A stretch of 5,698 bases of DNA from Chitinophagales bacterium (lineage in GTDB: Bacteria; Bacteroidota; Bacteroidia; Chitinophagales; BACL12): assembly GCA_014380545.1 (NCBI GenBank), contig JACMJP010000393.1, positions 1-5,698 on the forward strand. The letters are read 5' to 3'. Positions 1 to 5,698 of the stretch are shown here, piece by piece; position 1 is the stretch's first letter, and each line of letters opens with the position of its first letter. The position numbers were made by a program, and so were the translations under genes. Under the pieces are notes generated by a model. That model was not told where the DNA came from. It worked only from the letters and a program-made list of their open reading frames with translations, and searched no databases.

Positions 1-875
1 GCCTCCTGTTGGGGCTTCTTGCGCAAGGTCATATATTACTGGAGGGCGTTCCCGGTTTGGCAAAAACGCTGGCAATTAAAACACTTGCAACCTCTATTAA
101 AGCACATTTTTCAAGGATACAATTTACACCGGACCTGCTACCTGCTGATGTCATAGGTACATTAATTTACAATCAGCGGGATAATCAATTTATGGTGAAG
201 AAGGGCCCCATCTTCGCAAATTTTATTTTAGCCGATGAAATAAACCGTGCACCTGCAAAAGTTCAAAGTGCTTTATTGGAAGCCATGCAGGAAAAACAGG
301 TTACTATCGGGGAAAATACATATAAACTGGAAGAGCCATTTTTGGTGCTTGCAACACAAAACCCGATTGAGCAGGAAGGAACATATCCGCTGCCCGAGGC
401 ACAGGTTGATCGTTTTATGATGAAAGTTGTAATTACATATCCGCAAAAGGAAGAAGAAAAACTCATTATGCGGAACAATACAACAAATACGAATTACCAG
501 ATTCAACAAGTTGTTGATCCCATAGATATTTTGAAAGCAAGAAATTTAGTGAAGGATGTTTACATGGATGAAAAGATTGAACACTATATTCTTGATATTG
601 TATTTGCAACAAGAAATCCCGAAGAATTTAAATTAAATAAATTAAAACATTTAATAACCTACGGAGGGTCCCCGAGAGCAAGTATTAATCTTGCAATAGC
701 AAGTAAAGCATACGCATTTATAAAAAGAAGAGGATATGTAATTCCGGAAGATGTGCGGGCAATATGCCATGATGTATTAAGGCACAGAATAGGATTAACC
801 TATGAAGCCGAAGCTGAAAACATCACACCTGAAGAAATAATTTCAGAAATATTAAATGTAGTAGAAGTACCGTGA
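1..875 (+). CDS. moxR: MoxR family AAA+ ATPase, 5' end cut by window
   Basis: This is the ATPase of a MoxR/VWA system, a cytoplasmic AAA+ protein thought to remodel or activate partner proteins together with VWA-domain adaptors. Counting residues from the TTG at position 9, the Walker A motif GVPGLAKT is at 13-20, Walker B (FILADEINR, with D76 and E77) at 72-80, the sensor 1 region ATQNP with N118 at 115-119, the VDRF arginine-finger region with R135 at 133-136, and the sensor 2 motif GGSPRAS with R223 at 219-225. The C-terminal lid, including RGYVIPEDVR and DVLRHRIGLTYEAEAE, is typical of the family and ends in VEVP. The reading frame stays open to the left edge (Leu-Leu codons at 3-8), and family members are about 320-330 residues long. 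Roughly 35-45 N-terminal residues are therefore probably outside the window, and the TTG is not the true start. It is the first gene of the Bat cluster, and every catalytic motif that can be seen is intact. Confidence 0.96.
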   Translation, partial: LLLGLLAQGHILLEGVPGLAKTLAIKTLATSIKAHFSRIQFTPDLLPADVIGTLIYNQRDNQFMVKKGPIFANFILADEINRAPAKVQSALLEAMQEKQVTIGENTYKLEEPFLVLATQNPIEQEGTYPLPEAQVDRFMMKVVITYPQKEEEKLIMRNNTTNTNYQIQQVVDPIDILKARNLVKDVYMDEKIEHYILDIVFATRNPEEFKLNKLKHLITYGGSPRASINLAIASKAYAFIKRRGYVIPEDVRAICHDVLRHRIGLTYEAEAENITPEEIISEILNVVEVP

Positions 876-905
876 TAATTAACCAATGAAATACAAATAA
901 ATTTA

Positions 906-920
906 CAATATCTAATATTG
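906..920. repeat. Short perfect inverted repeat (6-bp arms, 3-nt loop)
   Basis: CAATAT at 906-911 and ATATTG at 915-920 are exact reverse complements separated by CTA. The element lies in the only sizeable gap of the cluster, 31 bp after the moxR stop. Five of the six pairs are A-T and no T run follows, so it is a poor terminator. It could be an operator half-site pair or chance in AT-rich DNA. The right arm overlaps TAATATTG at 913-920, which has one mismatch to the Bacteroidota -7 consensus TAnnTTTG, but no TTTG -33 element is seen at the right distance. Confidence 0.3.
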
Positions 921-930
921 GGAGATTATT

Positions 931-972
931 AAATCGTAAATCAGAAATCCAAAATTCTCAATCCGCAAGTAA
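931..972. repeat. Degenerate 7-bp tandem repeat, AAATCNN type
   Basis: Read in steps of seven, this stretch gives AAATCGT, AAATCAG, AAATCCA, AAATTCT, CAATCCG and CAAGTAA. The first three units share AAATC exactly and differ only in the last two bases. The next units decay, and the array runs up to 4 bp before the DUF58 start codon. It fills nearly half of the moxR-DUF58 gap. It has no obvious coding role and no dyad symmetry. It may be a remnant of a genome-wide intergenic short repeat family or an AT-rich leader; the sequence alone does not decide. Confidence 0.55.
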
Positions 973-976
973 GCAA

Positions 977-1852
977 ATGGATAAAGCAACACTTCTTAAA
1001 AAAGTAAAATATATTGAAATAAAAACGAAAGGGTTGTCGCAGCATTTACTTTCCGGCGAATATCATTCGGCTTTTAAAGGAAGAGGTATGCTGTTTAGTG
1101 AAGTTAGGGAATATGTGTATGGGGATGACATCAGAAATATTGAATGGAATGTTACAGCAAGAATGAATCACCCCTATATTAAAATATTTGAAGAAGAAAG
1201 GGAACTCACTGTAATGTTATTAATTGATATAAGCCAGAGTTCTTATTTCGGCACACAGAAAGTAATGAAGAACGCACTCATTATAGAAATTGCTGCAGTT
1301 CTATCATTCAGCGCAATTACAAATAATGATAAAGTGGGTGTAATATTATTCAGCGACAGGGTTGAAAAATTTATTCCGCCAAAAAAGGGAAGATCGCATA
1401 TTTTAAGGATCATTAGTGAATTATTAGATTTTCAACCAAAAGGTACAGGAACAAATATTTCAATAACTCTTGAATATTTTAGTAATGTAATTAAGAAACG
1501 CTGCACCGCATTTTTATTTTCTGATTTTATGAATAGCGGTTATGAAAGGCCATTACTCCTTGCAGCAAAAAAGCATGATATCATCGGGGTGCACATTTAT
1601 GATGCACGGGAAAAAGAATTACCTGATGCAGGGTTAATAAGAATGTTTGATGCAGAAACAAATGATATGTTATGGATTGATACATCAAGCAAAAGGATCC
1701 GTGACCAATACAAAAGCAAGTACATTGAAAACCTGAATTATTTTACAAATACTTTTTTAAAATCAGGTGCTGATACTCTCAGCATCAGCAGCCAAAAACC
1801 GTATATTAATGAATTGCATAATTTTTTTAGAAAAAGAGCAGCGAAGCGGTAA
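977..1852 (+). CDS. DUF58 domain, VWA-like protein (MoxR partner)
   Basis: This is a 291-residue soluble protein without signal peptide or membrane segment, so it should be cytoplasmic with MoxR. The DUF58 signature is very clear: SGEYHSAFKGRGM at 26-38, SEVREYVYGDDIRNIEWN at 41-58, and the stretch from TARMNHPYIKIFEEERE to 76. A VWA-like fold follows, with a DxSxS MIDAS motif (D84, S86, S88), a GTGT loop at 156-159 and SDF with D183 at 182-184, so metal binding is probably preserved. The ATG at 977 is chosen because the N-terminus MDKATLLKKVKYIEIKTKGL aligns with the usual start of the family. No Shine-Dalgarno sequence precedes it, only A-rich DNA. It follows moxR after 101 bp and precedes the next gene by 12 bp. 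The family is almost always found beside moxR, and its role as adaptor or substrate-binding partner of the ATPase is inferred from that pairing. Confidence 0.94.
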   Translation: MDKATLLKKVKYIEIKTKGLSQHLLSGEYHSAFKGRGMLFSEVREYVYGDDIRNIEWNVTARMNHPYIKIFEEERELTVMLLIDISQSSYFGTQKVMKNALIIEIAAVLSFSAITNNDKVGVILFSDRVEKFIPPKKGRSHILRIISELLDFQPKGTGTNISITLEYFSNVIKKRCTAFLFSDFMNSGYERPLLLAAKKHDIIGVHIYDAREKELPDAGLIRMFDAETNDMLWIDTSSKRIRDQYKSKYIENLNYFTNTFLKSGADTLSISSQKPYINELHNFFRKRAAKR

Positions 1853-1864
1853 TTTTTTTATAGT

Positions 1865-2803
1865 ATGAGAACATGCCTGAGTTATAGTATTTTATTTTTG
1901 ATGTTTCTTTCCGGGAAATTATTTGCGCAGGATGTAAGAGTGCAGGCGCATCTTGACAAAAAAGAATATTTAATTGGCGATTACATTCGCTTGCAAATTC
2001 AGATTACAAATACGGGAAACGCAGTTGTTCAACTTCCGTTAATGGATTCCATAGCGCCTGCATTCGAAATAATTAATGCAACACCAGTTGATACAATTAC
2101 AGGAAATAATCTTTTGCAATATAATGAGGAAATTGTTTACACCCTCTATGATTCTGGTTTGTATAAAATAAATCCTATAAAAGTTTTTTATAAAAGGCAA
2201 AATGATACGGTAAATTATTTAGTGACTTCTGATACAATCCGATTTTTAGTAAATACAATCCCTGTTGATACTACGCAAACAATTAAACCAATAAAAGATA
2301 TTATTCCGGTTGAAACAAAAAATTATGTATGGCTTTATATTTTGGCGGGTATTGTATTGCTAATAATAATCATATTTAGTATTAACCGGATATTCTTCAA
2401 TAAAAAACTTAAGCCAATAGTAATTAAGAAGCCTGTGGTTATTTCCTTATACGATAACACGATAAGAAAATTACATGAGCTTGATGAAAAAAAATTATGG
2501 CAAAAAGATGCAGTTAAACAATATTATATTGAATTAACAGATATTATCAGGGAGTATATTGAGCAACGGTATCATTTACCCGCTATGGAAAATACAAGCG
2601 ATGAAATTATAGAGTCCCTTGTTCGAACAGGAATCGGTGCAGAGCAAATAAATCATATTTCCACTGTTTTGCGATATGCAGACCTTGCTAAGTTTGCTAA
2701 GAGTAAACCATTGCCTGCTGAAAATAGTTTAGCAATGCAATATGCAAAAGAATTTGTTGATGTAACAAAAATAAAAGAAGAAGAAAATAAAGAACCAAAA
2801 TAA
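1865..2803 (+). CDS. Exported single-span membrane protein of Bat operon, DUF4381/BatD-like
   Basis: This 312-residue protein has a signal peptide at 1-21 or 1-22 (hydrophobic ILFLMFLSG, then LFAQ). A periplasmic domain of about 25-130 follows, with a beta-rich pattern and the motif KKEYLIGDYIRLQIQITNTG at 32-51, resembling the Ig-like repeats of BatD. A Pro/Thr/Ile-rich linker covers about 131-152, one transmembrane helix 154-175 (WLYILAGIVLLIIIIFSI), and a basic stretch (KKLKP, IKKP) marks the cytoplasmic side. The tail at 199-300 is predicted helical, with LHELDEKKLWQKDAVKQYY and LTDIIREYIEQRYHLPA, followed by a conserved-looking DEIIESL. This tail and the gene's place between the DUF58 gene and the first VWA gene match the DUF4381 proteins of proteobacterial MoxR clusters; homology is inferred, not tested. 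The tail could contact the MoxR/DUF58 pair while the outer domain contacts BatC or BatD. The start ATG is fixed by the signal peptide. Confidence 0.85.
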   Translation: MRTCLSYSILFLMFLSGKLFAQDVRVQAHLDKKEYLIGDYIRLQIQITNTGNAVVQLPLMDSIAPAFEIINATPVDTITGNNLLQYNEEIVYTLYDSGLYKINPIKVFYKRQNDTVNYLVTSDTIRFLVNTIPVDTTQTIKPIKDIIPVETKNYVWLYILAGIVLLIIIIFSINRIFFNKKLKPIVIKKPVVISLYDNTIRKLHELDEKKLWQKDAVKQYYIELTDIIREYIEQRYHLPAMENTSDEIIESLVRTGIGAEQINHISTVLRYADLAKFAKSKPLPAENSLAMQYAKEFVDVTKIKEEENKEPK

Positions 2804-2808
2804 ACAGA

Positions 2809-3843
2809 GTGCAGGAATATTTGGAAAATATAAAACTTTACTTTCAGGATATCAGGTTTGCTGATCCCTGGTATTTTTTATTGCTGTTGCTTATACCAAT
2901 ATACATTTGGTGGCATATAAGCAGTCGCAGAAAAAAATATGTGCAGTTAAAAATGAGCCGCCTGGGCGGAATTAAAAATATTGCGCATAGCGGCAGAGTA
3001 AAATTCTTTCCATTGTTATTTATTTTAAGATGTTTATGTATCTCGGCAGTGGCTATTGCACTGGCAAGACCGCAAACAGGTTTCAGTAATGCAAAAATTT
3101 CTACAATGGGAATTGACATGGTCATTGCAATGGATATTTCAAGCAGTATGTATGCAATAGATATTAAACCCAATCGCATGAAAGCTGCAAAAGAAACCGC
3201 AATTGAATTTATTGATGCAAGAAAAAATGACAGGATCGGCATGGTTGTTTTCGCTGGTGAAACTTTCACCCAATGCCCAATTACTTTAGATCATGAATTA
3301 TTAAAAACACAAATAGAAAATGTTGATCACTGGTTACTGGAAGACGGCACTGCTTTAGGAGATGGTTTATTTATGGCAGTAACTCGATTAACTGATACAA
3401 CGCAATTAAATACCAAAGTAATCATTCTCATTACAGACGGGGTACGTACCGCAGGTGAGTTTGCACCGCTTGATGCAAGCGAGGCTGCAAAACAATTTAA
3501 TATAAGGGTTTATACAATTGGTATTGGATCCCGGACTAATCAACCTGTTCCTGTTGTAGATAAAAACGGAAGAATTATGTATGAATTAGATCCTCAAAGC
3601 TCGTTTGACGAAACCACAATGCAACAGATAGCAGATAATACAGGTGGAAAATATTTTAGGGCAACGACAAAAGAAAGTCTCAGTGAAATATATAAAGAAA
3701 TTGATGCGATAGAAAAACAAAAAGTGGAAACAACAATAACAAAAAGGTATGATGAAAAATTTTATCCTTTTGCTTTTGCAGCAATCCTATTTTTATTAAT
3801 TGAAATTATTTTAGCAAACACCCTGTTCAGAACTGTAACATAA
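2809..3843 (+). CDS. batA: BatA, membrane-anchored VWA domain protein
   Basis: The protein has 344 residues. Hydrophobic segments lie at about 22-36 (FLLLLLIPIYIWW), 66-86 (before the ALARPQT motif) and 320-338. The VWA domain spans about 103-300. Its MIDAS is complete: DISSS (D109, S111, S113), T181 in DGTALGDGL, and D210 in ITDG. The stretches RIGMVVFAGETFTQCPIT, VYTIGIG and NTGGKYFRAT, and the charged end IYKEIDAIEKQKVE, are characteristic of BatA. The start is a GTG 5 bp after the previous stop. An in-frame stop at 2788-2790 limits extension to the left, the next ATG (codon 49) would remove the first membrane helix, and a TTG at 2821 is the only close alternative. No Shine-Dalgarno sequence is seen. 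The stop is directly followed by the batB ATG. BatA is taken to be an inner-membrane component working with BatB and MoxR; its client is unknown. Confidence 0.94.
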   Translation: MQEYLENIKLYFQDIRFADPWYFLLLLLIPIYIWWHISSRRKKYVQLKMSRLGGIKNIAHSGRVKFFPLLFILRCLCISAVAIALARPQTGFSNAKISTMGIDMVIAMDISSSMYAIDIKPNRMKAAKETAIEFIDARKNDRIGMVVFAGETFTQCPITLDHELLKTQIENVDHWLLEDGTALGDGLFMAVTRLTDTTQLNTKVIILITDGVRTAGEFAPLDASEAAKQFNIRVYTIGIGSRTNQPVPVVDKNGRIMYELDPQSSFDETTMQQIADNTGGKYFRATTKESLSEIYKEIDAIEKQKVETTITKRYDEKFYPFAFAAILFLLIEIILANTLFRTVT

Positions 3844-4893
3844 ATGCAATTTGAGCATCCGATATATTTATATGTGTTATGCGCAATTCCTGTTGTGCTG
3901 GTTTTCTTTTTTATTACATTACAATGGAGAAAAGCAGCAATAAAAAAAATAGGTGATCCCGCATTAGTGAAATCTTTAATGGAAAGAAATTCACAGCTCA
4001 GAAAATTTATCAAATTATTATTTCTTATTCTGGCACTTACATGTTTTTCTTTTGCCTTAGCAAATTTACGTATGGGAAGCAAGAAAGAAAAGGCTCAAAA
4101 GGAAGGAAGTGAAATTATTATTTGTTTTGATGTGTCGAGAAGCATGCTTGCGGAAGATATTAAGCCGGACCGTTTAACAAGAGCGCAAATACTTGTATCG
4201 CAGATTATTGAGGCACTGGCGGGCAATAAAATTGGGCTGGTAGTGTTTGCAGGTAAAGCCTATGTGCAAATGCCGCTTACCGTTGATGCAAGGGCAACAC
4301 TCATGTATTTAAATACAATTAATACGAGCATGGTGCAAACACAGGGTACAAATGTGGGCGAAGCGATTCAGGTTGCTATGGAGGTTTTTGAAAATGGAAG
4401 TTCAGATAATAAAAAAGAAAATAAAGCGATCATTATTATTTCTGATGGTGAAAGTCATGATGGTGTGGCACTTGAAATGGCAGAAAAGGCGGCAACTGAA
4501 AATATTAAACTTATAACAATTGGGGTTGGTACTGCGCAGGGCGCTCCAATACCAACAAAAAGAGGAGGTGTTACAGATTTTAAGAAAGATAAAAATGGGA
4601 ATATTGTACTTACAAAATTAAATGAGCAGGCATTACAACAGATTGCGGAGGCAGGCGAAGGAAAGTATTTAAACTTGAATGAAGGAAGCAATGTTTTAAA
4701 ACATGTGAAAGAAGCAATAAATAGTTTGGAAAAAGATAAGGGAGAAATGTATGAGTTTACGGAATATCAAAATCATTTTCAGTTGTTCTTAATTTTAGGA
4801 TTATGTTTTTTAACAATAGAATTTTTTATGAGTGATAAAAGATGGCTCTGGATACAAAAGATAAATGTATTTGAAACAACAAAAACAAAATAG
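3844..4893 (+). CDS. batB: BatB, membrane-anchored VWA domain protein
   Basis: A paralogue of BatA, 349 residues long, with the same plan: N-terminal helix at about 8-26, second helix at 56-74 (LLFLILALTCFSFALA), VWA domain at about 90-295, and C-terminal helix at 312-329 followed by a short basic tail. The MIDAS is complete, with DVSRS (D96, S98, S100), T169 in QGTNVGEAI and D201 in ISDGE. The motifs SMLAEDIKPDRLTRA, GLVVFAGKAYVQMPLT, ITIGVGTAQGAPIP and GEGKYL are typical of BatB. The insertion around 238-252, rich in Gly, Lys and Asp (RGGVTDFKKDKNG), also fits the family. The ATG follows the batA stop with no gap (TAAATG), so the two proteins are probably made in coupled fashion and in similar amounts. 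It is followed 2 bp later by batC. Distinguishing it from BatA rests on gene order and on the SRSM and ISDGESHDG motifs. Confidence 0.94.
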   Translation: MQFEHPIYLYVLCAIPVVLVFFFITLQWRKAAIKKIGDPALVKSLMERNSQLRKFIKLLFLILALTCFSFALANLRMGSKKEKAQKEGSEIIICFDVSRSMLAEDIKPDRLTRAQILVSQIIEALAGNKIGLVVFAGKAYVQMPLTVDARATLMYLNTINTSMVQTQGTNVGEAIQVAMEVFENGSSDNKKENKAIIIISDGESHDGVALEMAEKAATENIKLITIGVGTAQGAPIPTKRGGVTDFKKDKNGNIVLTKLNEQALQQIAEAGEGKYLNLNEGSNVLKHVKEAINSLEKDKGEMYEFTEYQNHFQLFLILGLCFLTIEFFMSDKRWLWIQKINVFETTKTK

Positions 4894-4895
4894 CA

Positions 4896-5576
4896 ATGCG
4901 GAATTTAATCATCATATTCTTTTATTTTATATCAATCAGTGTATCTGCTCAATTTGAAAATAAGGATATTGAAACAGGTAATGAGAATTATCAAAATAAA
5001 AACTATGCAGAAGCGGAAGCAGGTTATAAATCCGCATTGGAAATAAACCCCAAAAGCGAACCCGCAACATTTAATCTCGGAAACGCATTATTCGGGCAGG
5101 AAAAATTTGATGATGCAATACAATACTTTCAAAAAGTAGCGGAAACAACTTCTGATCCCACAACCCGTGCACAGGCTTACCATAACCTTGGAAATGCAAA
5201 CCTGATGAAACAGGATTATGAAAAAAGCATTGATGCATATAAGAAAGCATTAAAAGCAAATCCAAATGACATAGACACAAAATATAACTTAGCATACGCT
5301 CAAAAAAAAGTACAGCAGCAACAGCAAAAACAGGATCAACAAAAGGATCAGGATCAGCAAGAAAAAAAAGAGGAACAGAAAAAAGATCAGCAACAACAAA
5401 ATGAACAACATCAGGACCAGCAACAACGGCAGACAAAACAACAACCAAAAAAATATTCAAAGGAAGATTTAGAACGCATAATGCAGGCACTAAATAATGA
5501 AGATAAAAAAACACAGGATAAATTGAATAAACAGAAAATGGACGCACAAAAAGTAACAATTGACAAAGACTGGTGA
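4896..5576 (+). CDS. batC: BatC, exported TPR protein with Gln-rich linker
   Basis: The protein has 226 residues. A signal peptide (MRNLIIIFFYFISISVSA) predicts cleavage near residue 18, so the rest should lie in the periplasm, possibly anchored by the uncleaved hydrophobic segment. Three tetratricopeptide repeats follow at about 22-54 (GNENYQNKNYAEAEAGYKSAL), 56-89 (FNLGNALFGQEKFDDAIQYFQ) and 92-125 (YHNLGNANLMKQDYEKSIDAYKKAL), each with the usual small and aromatic positions and the NP after the second helix in repeats one and three. Residues 140-183 are a low-complexity Gln/Lys/Asp/Glu linker. The end (DLERIMQALNNEDKKTQDKL to the final KDW) is the conserved tail I associate with Bacteroidota BatC. 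TPRs bind proteins, so a scaffold role for BatA, BatB and BatD is inferred. It lies 2 bp after batB and 2 bp before batD. The ATG is fixed by the signal peptide. Confidence 0.92.
   Translation: MRNLIIIFFYFISISVSAQFENKDIETGNENYQNKNYAEAEAGYKSALEINPKSEPATFNLGNALFGQEKFDDAIQYFQKVAETTSDPTTRAQAYHNLGNANLMKQDYEKSIDAYKKALKANPNDIDTKYNLAYAQKKVQQQQQKQDQQKDQDQQEKKEEQKKDQQQQNEQHQDQQQRQTKQQPKKYSKEDLERIMQALNNEDKKTQDKLNKQKMDAQKVTIDKDW
5313..5444 (+). repeat. Gln-rich low-complexity tract inside batC
   Basis: This covers codons 140-183 of batC and encodes 24 Gln among 44 residues, the rest almost all Lys, Asp and Glu. CAG and CAA codons alternate irregularly and are mixed with GAT, so it is not a pure triplet repeat. 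Two runs of eight A (5302-5309 just before it and 5362-5369 within it) add to the low complexity. The protein stretch is likely disordered or a charged helix joining the TPRs to the conserved C-terminal tail. Confidence 0.85.
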
Positions 5577-5578
5577 TT

Positions 5579-5698
5579 ATGAAAAATTATTTTTTTATAG
5601 CGTTTTTATTTTCAATATATACTACACACTGTTTTTCACAAGCAACACTTACTTTAAGCGTTTCTAAAACAGAGGTTGCAATAAATGAAAGATTTGAA
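5579..5698 (+). CDS. batD: BatD N-terminus, 3' end cut by window
   Basis: The frame starts at ATG 5579, two bases after the batC stop, and is open for 40 codons to the window edge. It begins with a signal peptide (MKNYFFIAFLFSIYTTHCFS, cleavage near 20-21). The mature start QATLTLSVSKTEVAINERFE matches the beginning of BatD, where a short beta strand, SxS or SxN and a GERF-like motif introduce the first Ig-like domain. Position after batC agrees. BatD proteins are large, usually around 550-600 residues, with periplasmic beta domains and one C-terminal membrane helix, so over 90 percent is missing here. A Cys at residue 18 is within the signal peptide but lacks a good lipobox, so a lipoprotein is unlikely. 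The assignment relies on few residues plus the strong context. Confidence 0.86.
   Translation, partial: MKNYFFIAFLFSIYTTHCFSQATLTLSVSKTEVAINERFE

Noticed and set aside
9..11. TTG as the moxR start
   Set aside because: The frame is open upstream to the window edge, and starting here would leave out the N-terminal helices that MoxR proteins have before Walker A.
263..509. Two overlapping minus-strand open frames inside moxR
   Set aside because: They are antisense to a strongly conserved AAA+ region, Cys/Ser/Phe-rich, and resemble no family; they are shadows of the plus-strand codons.
876..976. A promoter or rho-independent terminator after moxR
   Set aside because: No GC-rich stem followed by a T run is present, and no TTTG -33 element is properly spaced from the TAATATTG box, so neither is supported beyond the weak dyad listed.
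2844..3269. Minus-strand open frame of 141 codons inside batA
   Set aside because: It is fully antisense to the conserved BatA membrane and VWA region and has no recognisable domain.
3762..4082. Minus-strand open frame across the batA-batB junction
   Set aside because: It is antisense to two intact, abutting genes and its translation looks like random low-complexity sequence.
4455..4691. Minus-strand open frame of 78 codons inside batB
   Set aside because: It lies opposite the conserved VWA core of BatB and is Ser/Pro/Phe-rich without any domain.
5071..5559. Minus-strand open frame of 162 codons opposite batC
   Set aside because: Its length comes from the Gln/Lys-rich linker, whose complement gives few stop codons. 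The Val/Leu/Phe-rich product is what CAA, CAG and AAA codons give in reverse.
1..5698. Mobile element, CRISPR array, tRNA or rRNA
   Set aside because: Coding sequence fills almost the whole window in one conserved operon. I saw no transposase, terminal inverted repeats, spaced direct repeats or RNA gene signatures.

Overview
The window is a single plus-strand gene cluster of seven coding regions with almost no non-coding DNA. It matches the Bat (Bacteroides aerotolerance) operon of Bacteroidota in order and content: moxR, a DUF58 protein, a membrane protein of the DUF4381-like position, batA, batB, batC and batD. Both ends are cut. The first gene (moxR) lacks its N-terminus, and the last (batD) has only its first 40 codons.

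The organism is most likely a member of the Bacteroidota. This rests on the gene order (known from that phylum), the strong AT bias with many A and T runs, the lack of Shine-Dalgarno sequences before any of the starts, and the Lys/Asn/Ile-rich proteins. Genus or family cannot be decided from this sequence.

Layout: positions 1-875 hold moxR (AAA+ ATPase). Positions 876-976 are the only real intergenic gap (101 bp), with a small palindrome and a degenerate 7-bp repeat of the form AAATCNN. Positions 977-1852 hold the soluble DUF58 VWA-like protein. Positions 1865-2803 hold an exported single-span membrane protein. Positions 2809-3843 (batA) and 3844-4893 (batB) are two membrane-anchored VWA proteins, each with a complete MIDAS metal site. 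Positions 4896-5576 hold batC, a secreted or periplasmic TPR protein with a Gln-rich linker. Position 5579 to the end is the start of batD. Gaps between genes from 1852 onward are 12, 5, 0, 2 and 2 bp, which indicates one transcript and probably coupled translation.

Together the genes describe a MoxR/VWA system. A cytoplasmic MoxR ATPase is expected to act with the VWA protein DUF58, while BatA and BatB sit in the inner membrane with VWA domains whose side depends on topology. BatC, BatD and the DUF4381-like protein supply periplasmic protein-interaction domains. MoxR/VWA pairs are generally regarded as chaperone-like or metal-cofactor-insertion machines. The actual client of the Bat system is unresolved, and the original link to oxygen tolerance in Bacteroides fragilis may not be general. 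I find no mobile element, RNA gene, CRISPR array or clearly novel system here. The most unusual items are the heptamer repeat before the DUF58 gene, the poorly described 312-residue membrane protein, and the Gln-rich, A-tract-rich linker of batC.
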